Assembly: GCF_000515255.1 (NCBI RefSeq)
Contig: NZ_KI911559.1
Coordinates: 1,566,823-1,630,822 of the forward strand
Reading direction: 5' to 3'
Source: Rhodovibrio salinarum DSM 9154
GTDB taxonomy: Bacteria > Pseudomonadota > Alphaproteobacteria > Kiloniellales > Rhodovibrionaceae
DNA: 64,000 nucleotides
In this document: positions 58,824 through 64,000 of the stretch, piece by piece
Position numbering within the stretch: position 1 is the stretch's first letter
Layout of the letters: each line of letters opens with the position of its first letter
Made by a program: the position numbers and the translations under genes
Notes under the pieces: model-generated
What the model saw: only the letters and a program-made list of their open reading frames with translations
What the model was told of the DNA's origin: nothing
The model's database searches: none

Positions 58824-59888
58824 ATGAGTGAGCAGATGTATTTCACGCCGACCTGGATTGGTGGTCCGCACGCCACCCCGGACTCCGCGCTGCCGCTAGC
58901 GGGTGGGAACTTGTCCTTCGGCGCATGCGAGGTGGCGCGGCGCGATCCGGCGACTCCCGGGGCGGTCAAGCGGGAGGTGCTGACGATCCCGGAGTTGGCG
59001 GGCATTGATGGCGCGCGCGACTGGTTGCACGCGCTTTCCAGCCCGCGCGCGGAGATCGCAGGGCTTCGTTTCGACCAGCCGCGGGTGATGGGCGTAATCA
59101 ACTGCACGCCCGACAGTTTCTCCGATGGCGGCGAGCGGTTCGACGCCGACAAGGCGGTCGCCGATGGCCTGGCGATGTGGCAGGCGGGCGCCACGCTCCT
59201 GGACGTCGGCGGCGAATCCACACGACCCGGCGCGGAGCCGGTCCCGGTGGAGGAAGAACTGCGCCGTATCCGTCCGGTGGTCGAGCGGCTGGCGGCGGAA
59301 GGTTGCCGCATCTCGATCGATACGCGCAACGCGCCCGTCATGCGCGAGGCAGTTCGGCTGGGGGCGGCGATCGTCAACGACGTCAGCGGCCTGACCCACG
59401 ATCCTGACGCGATGACGACTGTGGCCGAACTCGATGTGCCGGTGGTCCTGATGCACATCCGGGGCACGCCGCAGACGATGCAGCGCCGCCCGAGCTACGA
59501 CGACGCCACGCTGGACGTTTATGACGAGCTGAAGGCCCGCGTCGACGCCTGCCTGAAGGCTGGGATCGGGCTGGAGCAGATCATCGTCGATCCCGGGATC
59601 GGATTCGGCAAGACGGTCCAGCACAATCTGGAACTTCTGAACCGGGCGGCGCTGTTCCAGGGGATGGGCTGCCCGGTGCTGCTCGGCATCTCGCGCAAGT
59701 CGACGATCGGCAAGCTGTCCGGCGGCGCGCCAGCGGGCCGGGAGCGGCTGCCGGGCTCGCTCGCCGCCGCGCTGATGGGCGCGGCACGCGGGGTGCAGGT
59801 GATCCGCGTGCACGACGTGCCGGAGACGTTGCAGGCGCTCGCCGTCTGGCAGGCGGGCGAGCTGGTGCGGGCACCGGAAGGCGTTTGA
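58824..59888 (+). CDS. folP: Dihydropteroate synthase
   Basis: Joins p-aminobenzoate to the dihydropterin pyrophosphate in folate synthesis and is the sulfonamide target. Pterin and pABA-binding motifs are intact: RVMGVINCTPDSFSDGG, DVGGESTRPGA, IVNDVSGL, DPGIGFGKTVQHN and LLGISRKS. At 354 residues it has about 85 more N-terminal residues than E. coli FolP; this extension (FTPTWIGGPHATPDSALPLA) is not a folB or folK domain that I recognise. It is followed by glmM, a common pairing. Confidence 0.93.
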   Translation: MSEQMYFTPTWIGGPHATPDSALPLAGGNLSFGACEVARRDPATPGAVKREVLTIPELAGIDGARDWLHALSSPRAEIAGLRFDQPRVMGVINCTPDSFSDGGERFDADKAVADGLAMWQAGATLLDVGGESTRPGAEPVPVEEELRRIRPVVERLAAEGCRISIDTRNAPVMREAVRLGAAIVNDVSGLTHDPDAMTTVAELDVPVVLMHIRGTPQTMQRRPSYDDATLDVYDELKARVDACLKAGIGLEQIIVDPGIGFGKTVQHNLELLNRAALFQGMGCPVLLGISRKSTIGKLSGGAPAGRERLPGSLAAALMGAARGVQVIRVHDVPETLQALAVWQAGELVRAPEGV

Positions 59889-59925
59889 TGCTTCGTGCCC
59901 GTGATCTTTGCCTGCTGGTAAGCCT

Positions 59926-59940
59926 GTCTTAATCTAAGAC
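59926..59940. repeat. Small perfect inverted repeat upstream of glmM
   Basis: GTCTTA-ATC-TAAGAC lies 63 bases ahead of glmM in the folP-glmM gap. It could be an operator or a short hairpin in the folP-glmM transcript. Confidence 0.35.
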
Positions 59941-60002
59941 CGGAAGATACTGACGCGGTTCAAGCGCGGACGCGGGATCGCACCACGAGAAGAGGATACA
60001 CC

Positions 60003-61388
60003 ATGACCCGCGAGCTTTTCGGCACCGACGGTATCCGCGGCACCGCCAACTGCCATCCGGTCACGGCGGAAACCGCGATGGCCGTGGCGATGGCGGCCGG
60101 AGAGCAGTTTCGGCGCGGCGACCACCGGCATCTGGTGGTGATCGGCAAGGATACGCGGCTGTCCGGCTACCTGCTGGAGCCAGCGCTCACGGCCGGATTC
60201 GTCGCCGCGGGCATGGACGTGGTGCTGACCGGTCCGATCCCCACCCCGGCGGTGGGCATGCTGACGCACTCGCTACGAGCCGATCTGGGCGTGGTCATCT
60301 CGGCTTCCCACAATCCGTATGCGGATAACGGCATCAAGCTGTTCGGTCCGGATGGCTTCAAGCTGTCCGACGCGGTTGAGGCGGCGATCGAGCGGCGCGT
60401 GCAGCAGGGCATGCAGCACAGCCGGGCCGCACCGGATCAACTGGGCCGGGCCCGTCGCCTGGACGATGCCGACGGACGCTATATCGAGTTCGTCAAAAGC
60501 ACCTTCCCGCGTCGACTGCGTCTGGATGGTCTGAAGATCGTGGTCGATTGCGCCCACGGCGCGGCCTACAAGGTGGCGCCCCGGGTGTTCTACGAGTTGG
60601 GCGCCGAAGTTGTGCCGATCGCCTGCGATCCGGACGGCTTCAACATCAACGACTGCTGCGGTGCGACCGCGCCGACGGCGATGCAGGAAGCTGTCGTCGC
60701 GCATGGCGCACACATCGGCTTGGCGCTGGACGGCGACGCGGACCGCTTGATCGTGGCCGACGAGAACGGTCGGCTGATCGACGGCGATCAGTTGATGGCG
60801 CTCGTGGTCGGGTTCATGCAGGACGAGGGCGCGCTGTCCGGCGGCGGTCTGGTCGCCACGGTGATGTCCAACCTGGGCCTGGAACGCCATCTGAAGGCGC
60901 GTGGATTGGAGCTGATCCGTACCCCGGTCGGCGACCGCTACGTGGTCGAACGGATGCGGCGCGACGGCTACAACGTCGGCGGCGAGCAGTCCGGTCATAT
61001 CGTGCTGTCGGATTACACGACCACCGGCGACGGTCTGATTGCCGCCCTGCAGGTGCTGGCCGTGCTGGTCGAGACCCAGCAGGCGGCAAGCCGGGCGCTC
61101 AACGTCTTCCAGCCGGTACCGCAGAAGCTGACGAGCGTGCGTGTCGCCGATCGCACCGTGCTGGACGACGCGCGGGCGCAGGATGCGATCCAGGCGACCG
61201 AGCGCGCGCTGGCCGATCAGGGGCGCCTGGTGATCCGCGCGTCCGGCACCGAGCCCAAAATCCGCGTGATGGCGGAAGCTGACGATGCAGAGCTGGTCGA
61301 CCGCCAGGTCGATGGTCTGGCGCGGCGGATCAAGGAAATCGCGGAAGACCGGGCGCACCAGAGCAAACGCTCCAGCGCCGCGGAATAG
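60003..61388 (+). CDS. glmM: Phosphoglucosamine mutase
   Basis: Converts glucosamine 6-phosphate to glucosamine 1-phosphate for UDP-GlcNAc, peptidoglycan and lipid A. The N-terminus [14 protein letters not shown], phosphoserine Ser102 in [15 protein letters not shown], the metal loop [12 protein letters not shown] and GGEQSGHIV are diagnostic of GlmM rather than other phosphohexomutases. At 461 residues it is about 10-15 longer than usual at the C-terminus. The ATG at 60003 follows GAAGAGG. Confidence 0.95.
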   Translation: MTRELFGTDGIRGTANCHPVTAETAMAVAMAAGEQFRRGDHRHLVVIGKDTRLSGYLLEPALTAGFVAAGMDVVLTGPIPTPAVGMLTHSLRADLGVVISASHNPYADNGIKLFGPDGFKLSDAVEAAIERRVQQGMQHSRAAPDQLGRARRLDDADGRYIEFVKSTFPRRLRLDGLKIVVDCAHGAAYKVAPRVFYELGAEVVPIACDPDGFNINDCCGATAPTAMQEAVVAHGAHIGLALDGDADRLIVADENGRLIDGDQLMALVVGFMQDEGALSGGGLVATVMSNLGLERHLKARGLELIRTPVGDRYVVERMRRDGYNVGGEQSGHIVLSDYTTTGDGLIAALQVLAVLVETQQAASRALNVFQPVPQKLTSVRVADRTVLDDARAQDAIQATERALADQGRLVIRASGTEPKIRVMAEADDAELVDRQVDGLARRIKEIAEDRAHQSKRSSAAE

Positions 61389-61417
61389 CGCGTGCAAATC
61401 AGCGCAAAGGGGATGTC

Positions 61418-62230
61418 ATGCCAGAGCGGATGCAGGGGCGCGTACTGATCGTCGCCGGGTCGGATTCTGGCGGTGGTGCCGGAATCCAGGCGGACATCAA
61501 GACGGTGACCGCCCTGGGCGGTTACGCCATGACAGCCATTACGGCGCTGACCGCGCAGACGACCGAAGGTCTCTACGGGGTGGAGGGGGTCGACCCCGCA
61601 TTCATTCAGCAGCAGATGCGCGTCACGCTGGATGACCTGGGCGCGGACTGCATCAAGACCGGCATGCTGCACAGCATCGAGGTGATCGAGGCGGTGGCCG
61701 AGGTGCTGGCCGAGGTGCCCGACATTCCGGTGGTGGTCGATCCCGTGATGGTCGCGCAGAGCGGGGCCAACCTGCTGGAGCCGGATGCCGTGCGTAGCCT
61801 GCTGCGCAGTCTGTTGCCGCACGCCACGCTGCTGACTCCGAACCTGCCGGAAGCCGAGCGGCTCACCGGCATGGAGGTCTCGGACATCGATGCGGCCCAG
61901 CACACTGCGCACGCGCTGCTGACGCTGGGCGTTCCGGCGGCTTTGGTGAAAGGCGGCCACCTGACCGGCGACGCGTTGATCGACCTGCTGGCGACCGAGG
62001 CGGAGCTGGAGCACTTTACCGATCCGCGCATCCCGACCGACCAGACCCACGGCACCGGCTGTACGCTCGCCAGTGCGGTCGCCACCGGCCTAGCGCAGGG
62101 GCACGACCTGCGTTCGGCCGTCGTCCGGGCGCGCGCCTATCTGCGCGGCGCACTCGCCCATGCCCCCGGGGTCGGCCGCGGCCAGGGCCCGGTCAATCAC
62201 GCTTGGGCGATTCCCCGGTTCGACGGGTAA
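61418..62230 (+). CDS. thiD: Hydroxymethylpyrimidine/phosphomethylpyrimidine kinase
   Basis: Phosphorylates HMP twice for thiamine synthesis. The 270-residue ribokinase-fold protein has VLIVAGSDSGGGAGIQADIK, MTAITALTAQTT, VVDPVMVAQSGANLL and the anion-hole motif THGTGCTLASAVATGLA. It follows glmM after 29 bases on the same strand. No TPP riboswitch or other thiamine gene is visible nearby. Start at 61418; M5 is an alternative. Confidence 0.93.
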   Translation: MPERMQGRVLIVAGSDSGGGAGIQADIKTVTALGGYAMTAITALTAQTTEGLYGVEGVDPAFIQQQMRVTLDDLGADCIKTGMLHSIEVIEAVAEVLAEVPDIPVVVDPVMVAQSGANLLEPDAVRSLLRSLLPHATLLTPNLPEAERLTGMEVSDIDAAQHTAHALLTLGVPAALVKGGHLTGDALIDLLATEAELEHFTDPRIPTDQTHGTGCTLASAVATGLAQGHDLRSAVVRARAYLRGALAHAPGVGRGQGPVNHAWAIPRFDG

Positions 62231-62305
62231 GAGGCGCCGCGCGGTCGGTGGAACCTACGTCACCTGGGATTCTGCCGGCGGGTGCCTTTAAGTGACGAGA
62301 AGGTG

Positions 62306-62467
62306 ATGGGCAGCGTCGATATTCGTGACGGCCGAGCAAGCGACGCCGCTAGGATCGACAGGCTCTATCCGGATGCCTTCCCCGACGAAGAGTTACGCCC
62401 CGTGGTTCGAGCCCTGGAACGGGACACAGCTTGGCTTGGGCTGAAGAGTTGGGCGCGGTTACAGTGA
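62306..62467 (+). pseudogene. Remnant of a GNAT acetyltransferase gene
   Basis: The 53-codon frame VDIRDGRASDAARIDRLYPD, then AFPDEELRPVVRALERD, resembles the N-terminus of a GNAT N-acetyltransferase (substrate-side helices), but the acetyl-CoA-binding half is missing. After TAWLGLKSWARLQ it stops, and I could not find the continuation in the other frames before the next gene. GAGAAGG lies ahead of the ATG, so it could still be translated. It is probably the leftover of a deletion near the insertion sequence. Confidence 0.5.
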
Positions 62468-62511
62468 CGTCTCGGCGGGCTTGTCAGGCGTAGCGGTCAC
62501 GGCATCCGGCG

Positions 62512-62778
62512 CTATTTGAGTTGGCTATCCTTACTTCCCCGACGATTGATTCCGCCGCCCGGCACCGAACGGCGGTCGATCGCCTCCTGACACGCCACAC
62601 AGGTGGTCACGCCCGGCAGCGCCTCGCGCCGAACCGCGGGAATCTCCTCGTCACACTCGACGCAATAGAGTTCCCCGGGCCCGTCAGGCAACTGCGCCCG
62701 CGCGCTCGTCACCGCATCGGCGATGCTGTCGTCGATCTGATCCTGCACCGCCCCATCGCGGGTCCAGCCACCAGCCAT
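62512..62778 (-). CDS. DksA/TraR C4-type zinc finger protein
   Basis: An 88-residue protein like E. coli YbiI. A single C4 zinc finger uses Cys39, Cys42, Cys60 and Cys63 in LYCVECDEEIPAVRREAL and TTCVACQEAID. The long coiled coil of true DksA is absent; only a short helical N-terminus (QDQIDDSIADAVTSARAQ) precedes the finger. It could bind the RNA polymerase secondary channel like TraR, but this is unproven. The ATG at 62778 is chosen because the family begins there. The transposase gene ends 98 bases upstream. Confidence 0.82.
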   Translation of the reverse strand: MAGGWTRDGAVQDQIDDSIADAVTSARAQLPDGPGELYCVECDEEIPAVRREALPGVTTCVACQEAIDRRSVPGGGINRRGSKDSQLK

Positions 62779-62876
62779 ACTCTTCGCCCGATCTTCGTTG
62801 CACTCTGTAATAAGTATGGAGCGATGCACGGCGTGTTCCAAGGGTGGGTGGGTGTTGCCACGGCAACGAGTCCGGG

Positions 62877-64000
62877 TTAACGGGCGGCAGAGGTGAGGAT
62901 CTTCTGGAGGTAGTCGGTATTCCAGCCGGCGATTTTCCGGGCGGTTTTCAGGGAGTTTTTGTCTTTGCCGCGTCGCAGGATGTTGAAGGCGAAGCGCCTG
63001 ACCAGCGCCATGTTCTTGGCGCCGTGCCCGCGGCGCAGGCGCGAGAGGTCCTCCTTGAAGGTCACGTCGAGCACCCAGTGCAGACTCTCGATCCCCCAGT
63101 GGCCGCGGATCGCCTGGGCGGCGCGCTCGGGGGTGAGTTTGGCAGAGGAGAGGTAGTACCGGATCTGCTCGCTGACGTGGCCGGCCTTCTCGCTGCGAGT
63201 GGTCGTCTGGATCAGGCAGGCCAGGCCGGGAAACCGCGGTTCGCCGGGATAGCGCCGGTTGCCGCCGAGCCACGCGATATCATGGCAGACCCGGTAGGTC
63301 CGGGTTTCCAGCCGGCCATGGTCCTTGTCGACGACCTCCAGACTGGGCAGCCCGGCGCTGGCGGGGTCGGTGAAGAAGAGGTCGGCCTCCGCGTGTAGGC
63401 TGGGCTGGTTGGCCTTGAGCGCGACGACGTAATCCGCTCCGGCCTCCTGGATCGCGGCGGCGACCGCGGGCGTGGCGCCGATCGCGTCCACAGTGACCAA
63501 AGCGCCGTTGACCGGCAGGCGCCCCAAAATGGCGCGGATCGCTGCGGTCTCGTTGGCTTTGTCCGGCACGGCTTCCTGCGCCAGGACGAGGCGCTCGTTG
63601 GACGCCCAGGCGGAGACCAGATGAAGCGCCGCCTGGGCGGCATTGGTATCGTGGCTGCGCCGCAACGTCTTGCCGTCGAGCGCGACGACCTCGGGGCCAT
63701 CTGGCCGCAAGTCGGCCACCCAGGCCATGAACGCCGCCTCGAACAGCGCGGGATCGATCCGGTTCATCACAGTTCGCAGCCAGTCCTCCTTGGGCACGCC
63801 GAAGTAGAACTCTCCGTGTTGGCGCAGGAACGCCACGTGGCTGTCGCCCCAAGCCACGATCTCGTCGTAGTCATCGCATCCAGCGATGGTGGCGCTGGTC
63901 ACCAGGAACAACAGCTCCGACAGCTGGAAGCGAACCCGCCACGGATCGCGGGGATCCTCGACCCGGCTGAAGTGCTGCAACAAGAGGCGCAGACTATCGC
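62877..64000 (-). CDS. ISAs1 family transposase, 5' end beyond window
   Basis: At least 368 residues of a DDE transposase of the ISAs1 (H-repeat-associated) family. Visible acidic residues are Asp in VVALDGKTLRRSHD, Asp in LVTVDAIGATPAVAA and Glu in RGHWGIESLHWVLDVTFKED. The frame stays open to the window edge (DSLRLLLQHFSRVEDPRDPW), so the true start is outside. No frameshift or stop interrupts it, so it may be active. Confidence 0.88.
   Translation of the reverse strand, partial: DSLRLLLQHFSRVEDPRDPWRVRFQLSELLFLVTSATIAGCDDYDEIVAWGDSHVAFLRQHGEFYFGVPKEDWLRTVMNRIDPALFEAAFMAWVADLRPDGPEVVALDGKTLRRSHDTNAAQAALHLVSAWASNERLVLAQEAVPDKANETAAIRAILGRLPVNGALVTVDAIGATPAVAAAIQEAGADYVVALKANQPSLHAEADLFFTDPASAGLPSLEVVDKDHGRLETRTYRVCHDIAWLGGNRRYPGEPRFPGLACLIQTTTRSEKAGHVSEQIRYYLSSAKLTPERAAQAIRGHWGIESLHWVLDVTFKEDLSRLRRGHGAKNMALVRRFAFNILRRGKDKNSLKTARKIAGWNTDYLQKILTSAAR
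62877..64000 (-). mobile_element. ISAs1-type insertion sequence, one end visible
   Basis: The element enters from the right edge. Its end must lie between the transposase stop (62877) and the zinc finger gene start (62778), but the terminal inverted repeat cannot be fixed without the other end. A GC-rich stretch at about 62829-62875 is the likely terminal region. Confidence 0.7.

Noticed and set aside
62779..62876. Terminal inverted repeat of the insertion sequence
   Set aside because: Several GC-rich stretches could be the end, but the opposite end lies outside the window, so no repeat can be verified.
1..64000. tRNA, rRNA or CRISPR loci
   Set aside because: I scanned the intergenic regions and saw no cloverleaf-like sequence, rRNA segment or regularly spaced repeats.

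Overview
The window looks like chromosomal DNA from a GC-rich alphaproteobacterium. MipZ points to that class, and so do a phasin with a likely PhaR operator, the purS-purQ-purL-bolA-grxD order, and small families typical of the class (DUF1127, DUF1244, DUF2794). A Rhodospirillales-like purple non-sulfur lineage is my best guess but is not proven. I found no rRNA, tRNA or CRISPR array. Most of the window is core metabolism. One transposase enters at the right edge, and one lower-GC stretch lies at about 24.1-27.3 kb.

Layout. 0-6 kb: truncated methyltransferase, CBS protein, cyclopropane fatty acid synthase, YgfZ, a small unknown protein and aminopeptidase P. 6-14.8 kb: DUF1127 protein, PrmA, acyl-CoA dehydrogenase, DUF1244, YbdK-type carboxylate-amine ligase, N-formylglutamate amidohydrolase family protein, hydroxyproline epimerase family protein, and queC with a queuosine-precursor transporter. 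15-18.3 kb: citramalate synthase, TrmJ and ribosomal protein S4. 18.4-24 kb: a heavy-metal exporter homologue, two MFS transporters and a Tat-exported OpgG/OpgD protein. 24.5-29.7 kb: a signalling island with a four-PAS histidine kinase, a secreted Cache-like protein and a CHASE3 chemoreceptor.

29.9-37.6 kb: HspQ, an EamA transporter, MipZ, a VWA protein, a membrane J-domain protein, then galU, ugd and a phosphohexomutase, which together supply UDP-glucose and UDP-glucuronate. 37.7-48.8 kb: a soluble chemoreceptor behind a structured leader, a gamma-glutamylcyclotransferase-like protein, an alcohol dehydrogenase, a PBP5-type carboxypeptidase with a SPOR domain, a lipoprotein, a stand-alone Anbu proteasome homologue, a phasin, HisC, PBP4 and pyrophosphatase. 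49-55.4 kb: a LOG phosphoribohydrolase followed by a fungal-type cytosine deaminase homologue, DUF2794, a redoxin, then grxD, bolA, purL, purQ and purS. 55.6-62.2 kb: an SpmA-SpmB fusion, an amidoligase and a class I glutamine amidotransferase in one compact run, then folP, glmM and thiD. 62.3-64 kb: an acetyltransferase remnant, a DksA/TraR-type zinc finger protein and an ISAs1-type transposase.

The best candidates for undescribed biology are: the SpmAB/amidoligase/amidotransferase run (unknown amide-bond chemistry); the LOG plus Fcy1-like pair (a possible CMP to cytosine to uracil salvage route); the Anbu homologue without its usual partners; the secreted Cache protein paired with a chemoreceptor; and the soluble chemoreceptor with a C-terminal sensory-type domain and a switch-like leader.
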